Origin: JAJFVC01 sp039698075
Lineage (GTDB): Bacteria; Planctomycetota; Planctomycetia; Pirellulales; Thermoguttaceae
DNA: 12,546 nt
Direction: 5' to 3'
Assembly (NCBI GenBank): GCA_039698075.1
Contig: JBDKTJ010000141.1
Coordinates: forward strand, 1-12,546
Made by a program: the position numbers and the translations under genes. Within the stretch, counting starts at the first letter, position 1. Every line of letters begins with the position of its first letter. The notes beneath the pieces were generated by a model. That model was not told the origin of the DNA, made no database searches, and saw only the letters and a list, made by a program, of their open reading frames with translations. This document shows, piece by piece, positions 1 to 6,667 of this stretch.

Positions 1-36
1 CGGCCGTCAAAAATCGTCCAGGGCCGAAAGAGTTCC

Positions 37-1362
37 ATGTCCAATCCCGTCTTCTTGCTTTCCATTCCCGGCCTGCGCGAAATCGACGTGGCCGCAATGC
101 CGCGTCTCCAATCCATGACGGCCGGCGGCGAAATCGTCGAACTTACGCCGAGCTTTCCCTGCGTCACCTGCCCGGTGCAGGCCGCGATGACCACCGGCTG
201 CGGACCGTCGGAGCACGGCGTGGTGGGCAACGGTTTTTTCGATCGGACGCATCGCCGCGTGTTGATGTGGACCGCGCCGAACGAATGCGTCGATCGGCCG
301 CAGATTTGGGATTTTCTTTCACACCAGCAGGGCGGATACAGCTCCGCCGTGTGGTTTCCGTTGCACAGCAAGGGCTGCGAAGCCGATTTCGTCTGCACGC
401 CCGCCCCGATCCACAATCCCGACGGGTCGGAGTCGCTGTGGTGTTACACCCGGCCGATGGAATTGTACGGCGAGCTCCGCGACCGCTTGGGCCATTTTCC
501 ATTGATGCACTATTGGGGTCCGATGGCCGGCGTGCAGGCGAGCCGTTGGATCGCGGAATCGGCGGCGCTGGCCGCACAGCGTTGGCAGCCGGACTTCTTT
601 TACATTTACTTTCCGCATCTCGATTACGCCGCGCAACGCGCCGGGCCCGACAGTCCCGAGGCCGCTGCGGCCGTGGCCGAGTTGGACGACGTGCTCGGGC
701 GGTTGTCCGAAGCCGTGGCCGAGGCGTATGACGAGACGCCGCTGTGGCTCGTGGCCGGCGAATACGCCATCACGCCGGTTCGCCATGTGTGCTATCCGAA
801 CCGCACGCTTCGTGAGGCCGGGCTGCTGGCGGTCCGTGAGACCGACGACGGCGAGCAGATCGATTTCGACCGCAGTCAGGCGTTTGCGATGGTCGACCAC
901 CAGTTTTCGCACGTGTTTTTGGCCGACGACGATCCGCAACTGGTTCGCCGCGTGGTCGATCTGTTCCGTTCGTGCGAGGGCATCGCCGAAGTGCTGGCCG
1001 GCGCTCAGCGGGCGCGCTACGCAATGGAGCATCCCCGCAGCGGCGAGGTGATTTTAATCTCCACGCCATACAGTTGGCAGGCCTATTATTGGTGGCTGTC
1101 GGACGATCGGGCGCCGCAGTTCGCGCGGACCGTGGACATCCATCGCAAGCCGGGCTACGATCCGGTCGAGTTGTTTCTCGATCCGGCGACGCGAAGCATC
1201 CCGCTCGACGCCGCGTTGGTTCGGGGCTCACACGGCGCGCCGGCCGTCGATCCCTCGCAAAAGACCGTGCTGATCGCGTCGGAGCCGCTGAGGTTTTCCG
1301 GCCCGACCGTCAAAGACACCGATGTGTTCGGCGTCGTGATGAACCATTTCGGCTTTCGATGA
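37..1362 (+). CDS. Alkaline-phosphatase-superfamily protein (nucleotide pyrophosphatase/phosphodiesterase-like)
   Basis: The 441-residue protein has the fold signature of the phosphodiesterase branch of the alkaline phosphatase superfamily: a beta-strand start (VFLLSIPGLR), a nucleophile loop (FPCVTCPVQAAMTTG, candidate Thr44), a central YFPHLDY motif (Asp196) and a C-terminal RGSHG (His399). It has no signal peptide, so it is probably cytoplasmic. From memory it resembles the phosphodiesterase-like protein that accompanies ebo gene clusters, which share the conserved DIHRKPGYDPVELF stretch (residues 367-380). Several positions that bind metal in classical members are changed (Pro11 for Asp, Gln200 for His, Glu242-Tyr243 for Asp-His), so phosphodiesterase activity should not be assumed. 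The frame is open to the left window edge, but no ATG, GTG or TTG lies upstream of 37. The Shine-Dalgarno (GAAAG) is weak. It converges on the next gene with only 12 bases between stops. Family call is firm, substrate unknown. Confidence 0.85.
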   Translation: MSNPVFLLSIPGLREIDVAAMPRLQSMTAGGEIVELTPSFPCVTCPVQAAMTTGCGPSEHGVVGNGFFDRTHRRVLMWTAPNECVDRPQIWDFLSHQQGGYSSAVWFPLHSKGCEADFVCTPAPIHNPDGSESLWCYTRPMELYGELRDRLGHFPLMHYWGPMAGVQASRWIAESAALAAQRWQPDFFYIYFPHLDYAAQRAGPDSPEAAAAVAELDDVLGRLSEAVAEAYDETPLWLVAGEYAITPVRHVCYPNRTLREAGLLAVRETDDGEQIDFDRSQAFAMVDHQFSHVFLADDDPQLVRRVVDLFRSCEGIAEVLAGAQRARYAMEHPRSGEVILISTPYSWQAYYWWLSDDRAPQFARTVDIHRKPGYDPVELFLDPATRSIPLDAALVRGSHGAPAVDPSQKTVLIASEPLRFSGPTVKDTDVFGVVMNHFGFR

Positions 1363-1374
1363 ACGCCTCGTGGA

Positions 1375-2082
1375 TCACTTGGCCGGGGCCATTTCCTTGA
1401 TCCGCTGTTCAGCCTCGGTGGACAACTGATCGAGAAACTTCTCGGTGTCCAGATATTCGCGGGCCGAAATCTCGTTGGTCATGTGGCCGAGCGTGGCCTT
1501 CATGTCGGTCGCCGTGTCGATCATCGTCTGATATTGGGCCTTGGTCGGACTGGCCGACAGACCGGACTTGCCGCGATAGGGCGCCTCGATGGCGGCTCGC
1601 TGTTGGGCGAATCGCGGGTCGCACAGCACGGCAGGCCAAGCGATAATGTCCGTGGCAACTTGCGGCGCCGGGGTCGTTGGAACCGATTCGAGTCCGACGG
1701 GAATGGATGGCGACGCGTAGGCCGTCGGTCCCATCGAGCGACGTTGGGCCACTTGCTGCTGCTGAACCTGGAACCACATATCGCGGTTGTTTTGCTGTTG
1801 GCTCAGGGCGTTCTGCGTGCGCATGGTCGCCTGCGAGCTCAACGTGTTTTGAATGCCTCGTTGCATGGCGAGCATCTGCTGATTGGCGGCCCGCTCGCCC
1901 GCCAGACGATCGGACTGAGCCACATAGCGGCTCGTGGCGTTGTTGATCGCCGAGGTGTACGCGCCCCAGATGCCGGCGTCGTCGTAGTAGCCGCGACCGG
2001 GCCAGAACTGGGCCATGGCCGTGCTGGAAACGCTCAGCAATCCCGCCAACGTGATGATCCAAGCCGCGTGCGGCGTTCGCAT
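1375..2082 (-). CDS. Exported Gln-rich hypothetical protein
   Basis: This encodes 235 residues. The start at 2082 is chosen over an in-frame ATG 36 bases upstream because it is preceded by AAGGAG with a 9-base spacer and gives a clean signal peptide: MRTPHAAW, a hydrophobic stretch, then cleavage after AMA (residue 24). The mature protein begins with an aromatic/Gly segment (QFWPGRGYYDD), followed by a helical Gln/Asn/Met-rich region (about residues 50-110) likely to form a coiled coil. A Pro/Ser/Thr linker follows, then a C-terminal helical part beginning with IIAWPAVLCDPRF. I know of similar exported proteins in planctomycetes but no function for them. It is convergent with the phosphatase-like gene and divergent from the DUF4440-like gene. 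It probably acts outside the cytoplasmic membrane. Confidence 0.75.
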   Translation of the reverse strand: MRTPHAAWIITLAGLLSVSSTAMAQFWPGRGYYDDAGIWGAYTSAINNATSRYVAQSDRLAGERAANQQMLAMQRGIQNTLSSQATMRTQNALSQQQNNRDMWFQVQQQQVAQRRSMGPTAYASPSIPVGLESVPTTPAPQVATDIIAWPAVLCDPRFAQQRAAIEAPYRGKSGLSASPTKAQYQTMIDTATDMKATLGHMTNEISAREYLDTEKFLDQLSTEAEQRIKEMAPAK

Positions 2083-2224
2083 GGGAAAAAACTCCTTGAA
2101 AACCCGAAGGACGTACACGGAAGTCTACGCCGCGCCGGAGACCGAGGCAAGAAAATCCGACAATTGGTCGAAAAACGCGAGCAAGACCATCCGTCAGAGG
2201 GGGTTGCCTGCTGTCATTGTAAGC

Positions 2225-2230
2225 TATGAT
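2225..2230 (+). promoter_or_regulatory. Candidate -10 box for the DUF4440-like gene
   Basis: TATGAT matches five of six bases of the sigma-70 consensus. A TTGCCT that could serve as a -35 lies at 2204-2209, with a short 15-base spacer. Transcription would begin near 2237, about 60 bases before the ATG at 2296. The call rests on sequence resemblance only, and planctomycete promoters are poorly defined. Confidence 0.3.
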
Positions 2231-2239
2231 TGAGCATGG

Positions 2240-2263
2240 AACGGCCTGCTTGAAGCCGTTTTT
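2240..2263 (+). terminator. Terminator-like hairpin in the leader of the DUF4440-like gene
   Basis: AACGGC (2240-2245) and GCCGTT (2255-2260) form a perfect 6-bp stem with a 9-base loop. The right arm runs into TTTTT (2259-2263), as in an intrinsic terminator on the + strand. It lies between the candidate promoter and the ATG at 2296, so it would act as an early attenuator or a 5' stabilising stem-loop. No + strand gene immediately upstream needs a terminator. The stem is short, so this is tentative. Confidence 0.4.
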
Positions 2264-2295
2264 GCGGCGAGTTTCCCCCTGTTGGAGATTGACCC

Positions 2296-3267
2296 ATGCC
2301 ACGGTGCCTTGTTGGTTGGACGGTTGTTGTTTTTGGCGTCGCGTTGTCGTTGACGCAGGCTTCGGCGGCGGACACCAAGGCCGAGGGCGAGATTCGTCAA
2401 ACGATCGCCAGTTTGGCCGAGACGTTCAATCGCGGCGACGCCAAGGCGTTGGCAAGCAACTGGGCCGCGGACGGCGAGTTCATCAGTCCGCACGGCGAGT
2501 GTCTCGTGGGACGCGACAATATCGAGGCCGCGTTCCGGGAGTATCTGGCCGATCATTCGAAATCCAAATTGCAGTTGAACGTCGCGGCGGTGCGCATGCT
2601 GAGCGACGGCGTCGCGCTGGTCGATCTGGTCGGTCAGATGACGCCCGATCGACGAGGCGCCGAATCGATGCCGTTCTCCAGCGTTGTGATGGTCCGCCAC
2701 GACGGCCGTTGGCTGATCGGTCGGATCCACGAAGCGGCCGATCATCGAAACGCGCACCACGACCATTTGAAGGACTTAAGCTGGTTGGTGGGCGTTTGGG
2801 GCGAGGACATCAAACAGGGCGACACGGTCGTTTCCATCCAGACCGATTGCCAATGGATCGCCAACGGTAAATATCTGATTCGCAAATTCGCCGTCGAAGG
2901 CAAACGCGGCGTGGTCGTCGGCGGCACCGAAGTGATCGGTTGGGATCCGCGCACCCACCGCGTGCGTTCGTGGACTTTCAACAGCGACGGCGGTTTTGGC
3001 GAGAGCGTCTGGACGCCGGCGGACGACAACCAATGGACCGTTCGCTACACGGCCACCACCGACGACGGCGGCGACGTGTCGGCCACGCACGTCATGACCG
3101 TGGTCGATGCGAACACGATCGAGTTCCAGTCGAAGGACCGGCTTGTCAACGGCGTCCGGCAGCCCGACATGCCCCAGGTGACCTTGAAGCGTCGTACGGT
3201 CGACAAATCGGCGTCCCCTGCGAAGTCGAACAAGTCCGCGCCGCCACAGCGCGTGTTGCCGAAATAG
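2296..3267 (+). CDS. Exported SnoaL-like (DUF4440/SgcJ-EcaC) protein with lipocalin-like C-terminal domain
   Basis: The start ATG follows GGAG with an 8-base spacer. The 323-residue product has a signal peptide ending near ASA-AD (residues 22-26). Residues about 30-150 form an NTF2-like/SnoaL fold of the SgcJ/EcaC type: an opening helix (IRQTIASLAETFNRGD), the ADGEFISPHGECLVGRDNI segment and a closing RHDGRWLIGRIHEA strand. Residues about 158-300 form a second beta-rich domain starting LSWLVGVWG, with tryptophans at strand starts, resembling DUF1579-like lipocalin folds. A Lys/Ser/Pro tail ends the protein. Such two-domain exported proteins are frequent in planctomycetes; the ligand or substrate is unknown. 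The label oxidoreductase sometimes attached to SgcJ/EcaC is not supported by anything visible here. A candidate promoter and leader hairpin lie upstream. Confidence 0.8.
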   Translation: MPRCLVGWTVVVFGVALSLTQASAADTKAEGEIRQTIASLAETFNRGDAKALASNWAADGEFISPHGECLVGRDNIEAAFREYLADHSKSKLQLNVAAVRMLSDGVALVDLVGQMTPDRRGAESMPFSSVVMVRHDGRWLIGRIHEAADHRNAHHDHLKDLSWLVGVWGEDIKQGDTVVSIQTDCQWIANGKYLIRKFAVEGKRGVVVGGTEVIGWDPRTHRVRSWTFNSDGGFGESVWTPADDNQWTVRYTATTDDGGDVSATHVMTVVDANTIEFQSKDRLVNGVRQPDMPQVTLKRRTVDKSASPAKSNKSAPPQRVLPK

Positions 3268-3481
3268 CGGAACGGCGTCTGCGCATCCGCCCCGTGGCTG
3301 TCGTATTTGACGGCATATCTTCGTTTAGTCACGGGCAAGGCCAGCACATTTGATTGAGCCGCCCGCGAATCCGCACGAATCCGCGGAGATCGCCCCTCCT
3401 TCCTTTGCGGCATACCGATTGCTGGAGAGATGTGTTTCGAGCCAGCCTCGGTCGGTGCAGAAAGAAACGAGGAGCAAAACA
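3268..3481. other. Intergenic region upstream of the cysteine desulfurase
   Basis: This holds 214 bases with no convincing gene. A direct repeat CGAATCCGC occurs twice in tandem near 3364-3385. The desulfurase frame stays open back to a TTG at 3350, but that extension is low-complexity, lacks family similarity and has no Shine-Dalgarno. No clear promoter is visible. Confidence 0.4.
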
Positions 3482-4648
3482 GTGGCGTCAAATCGCATCT
3501 ATTTTGACAACGCCGCCACCACCGCGCCCGATCCACGCGTGTTGGAGGCCATGCAGCCGTACATGGATCAATTCTGGGGCAATCCGTCGAGCCTCTATTG
3601 GGAGGGACGCCGGGCCCGCGAGGCGGTCGATCATGCAAGGGGACAGATCGCCGAACTGCTCGGCGCTGAACCTGGTGAAATCGTCTTCACCGGCGGCGGC
3701 ACCGAGGCGGACAACCTGGCGTTGCAAGGCGTGTTGCTGGCGGCCGGTCTCTCCCACAGCCATATCGTCACGAGCGCCGTCGAGCATCCGGCCGTCTTGG
3801 CTTGTTGTCGGCAGTTGGAAAAATTAGGCGCAACCGTGACGGAACTTCCGGTCCGCCGCGACGGGTTGGTCGATCCCGCCGATCTGGAGGCGGCCTTTCG
3901 GCCCGAGACGCGATTGGTTTCGGTCATGGCGGCCAACAACGTCATCGGCACGATCCAACCGATTGCCGAGTTGGCGGACATTGCCCATCGTCGCGGGGCG
4001 CTCTTTCACACCGACGCGGTCCAGGCCGTCGGCAAGATGCCGTTCGACATGCGCGCCCAGTCCATCGACCTGCTATCGCTTTCGGGCCACAAGTTGCACG
4101 GGCCGAAGGGCATCGGGGCGCTTTTCGTCCGCAACGGAATCAAGCTGTGGCCGATTCTGCCCGGCGGGGGACAGGAGGAAGGACGACGCTCCGGGACGGA
4201 GAATGTTGCAGCCATCGTAGGACTGGGCGAAGCCGCGGAAATCGCCGCCGCCGAGCGAACCGACGAGGCCGCCCGACTGGTCGGCATCCGGGAGTATCTG
4301 ATCGAAGGCATTTGTTCCAAGATCGACAACGCTTACCTGATCGGCGATCGCTGGCGTCGTTTGCCGGGGCACATCTGCCTTGGATTCAACGGCCAGGAGG
4401 GCGAGGCGATCAAATTGCTGCTGGAGTTGGACAACCAAGGCATCGCCATTTCCTCGGGCAGCGCCTGCAGCGCGATCCACGCCGGTCAGCCTTCACATGT
4501 CCTGACGGCTCTCGGATTCGATCCGATCAAGGCGCGCGGCTCGCTGCGGATCTCGCTGGGACGGTTCAACACGATGGACGAGGCAACGCATTTCTGCGAT
4601 GTATTGCCCAAGGCCGTCCATTCGCTAAGATCGATGGGCGGCCGGTGA
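3482..4648 (+). CDS. Cysteine desulfurase, group I (NifS/IscS-like)
   Basis: This PLP enzyme takes sulfur from L-cysteine as a persulfide, releasing alanine, for Fe-S clusters or thio-modification. The start is a GTG at 3482, preceded by GAGGAG with a 7-base spacer. It gives 388 residues, the normal family length, beginning MASNRIYFDNAATT. Visible motifs are TGGGTEADN (70-78, PLP phosphate region), SAVEHP (His102), HTDAVQ (Asp178 under the pyridine ring), SGHKLHGPKG (Schiff-base Lys204), RRSGTEN (236-241) and SSGSACS with the persulfide-forming Cys329. All catalytic residues are present, so it should be active. Usual NNEIGT reads NNVIGT. No iscU, sufE or thiI homologue adjoins it, so its sulfur acceptor is not evident. 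It stands alone on the + strand, while cysteine-producing genes lie about 3 kb to the right. Confidence 0.95.
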   Translation: MASNRIYFDNAATTAPDPRVLEAMQPYMDQFWGNPSSLYWEGRRAREAVDHARGQIAELLGAEPGEIVFTGGGTEADNLALQGVLLAAGLSHSHIVTSAVEHPAVLACCRQLEKLGATVTELPVRRDGLVDPADLEAAFRPETRLVSVMAANNVIGTIQPIAELADIAHRRGALFHTDAVQAVGKMPFDMRAQSIDLLSLSGHKLHGPKGIGALFVRNGIKLWPILPGGGQEEGRRSGTENVAAIVGLGEAAEIAAAERTDEAARLVGIREYLIEGICSKIDNAYLIGDRWRRLPGHICLGFNGQEGEAIKLLLELDNQGIAISSGSACSAIHAGQPSHVLTALGFDPIKARGSLRISLGRFNTMDEATHFCDVLPKAVHSLRSMGGR

Positions 4649-4662
4649 GCCTGAAAACGAAC

Positions 4663-4696
4663 AGGGCCGCCCCATCGGCAAAGATGGCTCGGCCCT
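4663..4696. terminator. Hairpin between convergent genes
   Basis: AGGGCCG (4663-4669) pairs with CGGCCCT (4690-4696), and CCATC (4672-4676) pairs with GATGG (4683-4687), around a 6-base loop with one 2x2 internal mismatch. It begins 15 bases after the desulfurase stop and lies between two convergent genes, so it may terminate transcription from both sides. No T-tract follows directly on either strand. Confidence 0.5.
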
Positions 4697-4720
4697 GACT
4701 CGCGAAGCCCGTTTTCATGC

Positions 4721-5092
4721 TCACGTTGCATGCGGCTGCGGGGCCGGCGACGGCGTTGCGGACGGCGTCGGTTGCGGAACGTCCCGTTCGACCGTCGCAC
4801 GGGTCGAGTGCAGCCTAAGATGGCTCACCAACCGGGCGAGACGGTCGTGCGTCGCCGCATGCTTGCCCTGGCCGTCGACGCGTTCGCACGTCTTGACCGG
4901 CTTGCAGGCCTCCGGAGGCGGCAACTGTTTCACCGGCTTGCAAGCAGGCACGGGCGTCGCCTTGACCGGCGCGCATACCTTGACGGTCCTCACCGGCTTG
5001 CATGCGTCGGAGGCAACCGCCAAGCCGCCAATCATGTTGCCCAGCACGGCAACGACAACAACCATTCCAAGAACACTGCTTCTCTGCTTCAT
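4721..5092 (-). CDS. Exported small CKPV-repeat protein
   Basis: The start at 5092 is set by AGGAG with an 8-base spacer. The 123-residue product begins MKQRSS, followed by a long hydrophobic stretch and probable cleavage near AVASDA (residues 26-30). The mature N-terminal half carries a repeated Cys-Lys-Pro-Val element: CKPV at 31, 51 and 63, with a variant CAPV at 40 and an extra Cys69, separated by Val/Lys/Pro spacers. A basic helical segment (about 72-103) and a Pro/Ser/Thr tail (107-121) follow. Five regularly spaced cysteines in an exported protein suggest disulfide cross-linking or metal binding in the periplasm or cell wall; this is inference. I recall similar Cys-Pro-Val repeat proteins in planctomycetes but no function. 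It is convergent with the desulfurase and downstream of the ArsC-like gene on the same strand. Confidence 0.7.
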   Translation of the reverse strand: MKQRSSVLGMVVVVAVLGNMIGGLAVASDACKPVRTVKVCAPVKATPVPACKPVKQLPPPEACKPVKTCERVDGQGKHAATHDRLARLVSHLRLHSTRATVERDVPQPTPSATPSPAPQPHAT

Positions 5093-5126
5093 GGTACTTG
5101 CTCCTAAAAAAACGCTTTCACACAGG

Positions 5127-5145
5127 CGATCATTTTCGATGATCG
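5127..5145. repeat. Inverted repeat in the leader of the CKPV-repeat gene
   Basis: CGATCAT (5127-5133) and ATGATCG (5139-5145) form a perfect 7-bp stem with a TTTCG loop, 35 bases upstream of the CKPV gene's ATG. It could be an operator or an RNA hairpin next to the ribosome binding site. Confidence 0.45.
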
Positions 5146-5193
5146 TGTCTTCCACATCAACAACGCTCCATTGCAACACGTGTGCCAAAGAAC

Positions 5194-5216
5194 GCGACGT
5201 CTTCAAAAGACGACGC
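5194..5216. repeat. Inverted repeat downstream of the ArsC-like gene
   Basis: GCG-A-CGTCTT and AAGACG-A-CGC form a 9-bp stem with one A/A mismatch and a CAA loop (positions 5204-5206). It is the middle of three hairpins in the 225-base gap between the ArsC-like and CKPV genes, and could be a terminator or processing signal for a - strand transcript. No U-tract is present. Confidence 0.4.
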
Positions 5217-5247
5217 AATGTGCCGATTCTTCCGACAGTGCGGCCCA

Positions 5248-5264
5248 ACGCTTAAACCAAGCGT
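5248..5264. repeat. Inverted repeat after the ArsC-like stop codon
   Basis: ACGCTT (5248-5253) and AAGCGT (5259-5264) form a perfect 6-bp stem around an AAACC loop, about 54 bases beyond the ArsC-like stop on the - strand. It may help end that transcript, but lacks a T-run. Confidence 0.35.
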
Positions 5265-5317
5265 CGGCGCTATGGCAAAGGGATGACGGACCGGGGACGC
5301 CATTTGCTGAGAAGCCG

Positions 5318-5830
5318 TTACGGGACACGGCAATCATCACGGCACGTGGAAGAATCCGGCGGTCCGGCCAGTGACGCAAAGGCTCTGCCTGACACGTCTG
5401 CCGCGCGTTGGCGGAACAGCGTGGAGATCGCATCGATCATGTCGGCCGTCTGGGCCCGCGCGCGTCGAAACGGCGCTAAGCGTTCCGACTCCGTCCGAAA
5501 AGGTTTCGGCGACCGCAGCGGAGATTCAAGGCGATAGTGCACGTGCCGGGCGGCGTTCAGAAACGCAGGGCACTCCGCTTTTGCACGCTCGGAAAGCGTC
5601 ACTACGATGTCGAACGGCATGTCGCGGTATTCTTCCACGCATTTCGAGCGCTGGCCGGAAATATCGATGCCCACCTCGGCCATGACGCGCACGGCGTCCG
5701 GATCGAGACCGTGCGCCGCAATGCCGGCCGAGTACGCCGCGATCCGACGCGAATAAGCTTTGCGAGCCAACGCCTCGGCCATTTGGCTGCGACAAGAATT
5801 GCCGGAACAAATAAACAAAACCTTCAGCAT
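5318..5830 (-). CDS. ArsC-like low-molecular-weight phosphatase-fold protein (divergent arsenate reductase)
   Basis: Thioredoxin-coupled arsenate reductases use this fold with a CX5R phosphate loop and two relay cysteines. The start at 5830 follows AGGAG with a 6-base spacer and places the catalytic motif normally: MLKVLFICSGNSCRSQMAEA, nucleophile Cys8 and Arg14. The 170-residue protein is longer than typical members (about 130-145). Differences from the classical enzyme are clear. The first relay cysteine is Ser80 (VVTLS instead of VVTLC), while the second is kept as Cys87 (ECP). The usual FDDP loop reads LESP, so the general-acid Asp is Ser103. A C-terminal extension ends CRDDC (Cys163, Cys167). 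It is divergent from a winged-helix gene, with a palindrome between them. It may be an arsenate reductase with a rewired thiol relay, a phosphatase, or a non-catalytic relative. Family membership is firm; activity is uncertain. Confidence 0.8.
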   Translation of the reverse strand: MLKVLFICSGNSCRSQMAEALARKAYSRRIAAYSAGIAAHGLDPDAVRVMAEVGIDISGQRSKCVEEYRDMPFDIVVTLSERAKAECPAFLNAARHVHYRLESPLRSPKPFRTESERLAPFRRARAQTADMIDAISTLFRQRAADVSGRAFASLAGPPDSSTCRDDCRVP

Positions 5831-5877
5831 CTCGCTCTCCTGCGTGAATCGCCTGAAACGTCGCGTCCGCATTCGAT

Positions 5878-5898
5878 TGGTATGCAATTTGCATTCCA
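5878..5898. promoter_or_regulatory. Palindromic operator candidate between arsC-like and winged-helix genes
   Basis: TGG-T-ATGCAA-T-TTGCAT-T-CCA is a 21-bp inverted repeat. The inner 6-bp arms are perfect around one base, and the outer TGG/CCA also pairs. It is 47 bp upstream of the arsC-like ATG and about 160 bp upstream of the divergent winged-helix gene, a normal place for a repressor or activator site. The bound protein is unknown; the adjacent winged-helix protein is the obvious candidate. Confidence 0.5.
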
Positions 5899-6056
5899 TA
5901 GGGATTGAATCTCTCGGTCAGTCCGGCCACAACCACGCCGCGGCAAGCGTTTGTGAAAAATCGGCGCGACTAGGCATGGGATTCAGCACCGCGCCGCTTG
6001 TGTTTCCGCCCATGGTTCAAGGCACGCCGTGAAATGTGCGGGCGGGGACATCGGCC

Positions 6057-6461
6057 ATGATGGATTCAACAACGAATGCCACGGAGCGTCGTTCCGCCAT
6101 GACTAACCATGAAGACTCGCCGATCCCTCGCCGATGGACCTTCGATTTGACGACCGCCGAGGCGTTGGTCGACGGACGGCCGCTCCACCTGACAAAACGT
6201 CAGTTCCAACTGCTTCATTTCTTGGCCAGTCATCCGGGCGAGGTCTTTTCGCGGAAACAATTGATCGAAGCGGTTCAAGGGCCCGACTATCCGGCAACCG
6301 ATCGTTCGATTGACAGCCAATTGGTCGGCCTTCGCCGAAAGCTGGGAAGTCTCGCCGGATCGATCGAGGCGGTTCGCGGCGTCGGCTACCGATTCGCATT
6401 GCGCGGCGATGAATGCCGAAACGGCACGCCGATTGCACAAGATCATGATCATTCGCAGTGA
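6057..6461 (+). CDS. Stand-alone OmpR/PhoB-type winged-helix DNA-binding protein
   Basis: The core matches the effector domain of OmpR/PhoB response regulators along its full length: an N-terminal beta-sheet (WTFDLTTAEALVDGRPLHL), the LTKRQFQLLHFLASHPGEVFS helix, the recognition helix region (RSIDSQLVGLRRKLG) and the C-terminal hairpin (IEAVRGVGYRF). No receiver domain precedes it, and none is hidden in the 225 bases upstream, so it cannot be a conventional phosphorylated regulator. The start is uncertain. ATG 6057 has GGGG 9 bases upstream and gives 134 residues. A GTG at 6036 and an ATG at 6099 are alternatives, and all keep the domain whole. It is divergent from the ArsC-like gene and may regulate it or itself through the palindrome between them (inference). 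Confidence 0.8.
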   Translation: MMDSTTNATERRSAMTNHEDSPIPRRWTFDLTTAEALVDGRPLHLTKRQFQLLHFLASHPGEVFSRKQLIEAVQGPDYPATDRSIDSQLVGLRRKLGSLAGSIEAVRGVGYRFALRGDECRNGTPIAQDHDHSQ

Positions 6462-6667
6462 CCCCAAGACGCAGAGCAGACCCATGCAAGCCCGAGAACC
6501 GCTTGACACAACCATCCGTCGTGGCGAAGGCGGTCCTTTGGGTCATGGCCCGACGCGAAAGATGCAAGACGCACGAAGGATGTCCGCCCGTTGTTGTACG
6601 ACGATGTCGAAGCAGTTCGTCGTCGAAGTTCACGATGGTGCGGAACGATCCAGCGGGGCTATGATCC
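6462..6667. other. Intergenic region with inverted repeat upstream of the CcbP-like gene
   Basis: These 206 bases contain no supported gene. ACGACGA (6598-6604) and TCGTCGT (6617-6623) are perfect 7-bp arms with a 12-base loop, about 45 bases before the next ATG. A TTGACA hexamer at 6503-6508 matches a -35 box but has no recognisable -10 partner. Confidence 0.35.

Noticed and set aside
3350..3481. N-terminal extension of the cysteine desulfurase from a TTG
   Set aside because: The added 44 residues match nothing in the family and lack a ribosome binding site, while GTG 3482 has GAGGAG at ideal spacing and gives the normal length.
6458..6664. A 68-codon open frame overlapping the winged-helix stop codon
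   Set aside because: It starts with GTG, lacks a Shine-Dalgarno and reads as basic, Ser-run sequence without recognisable structure.
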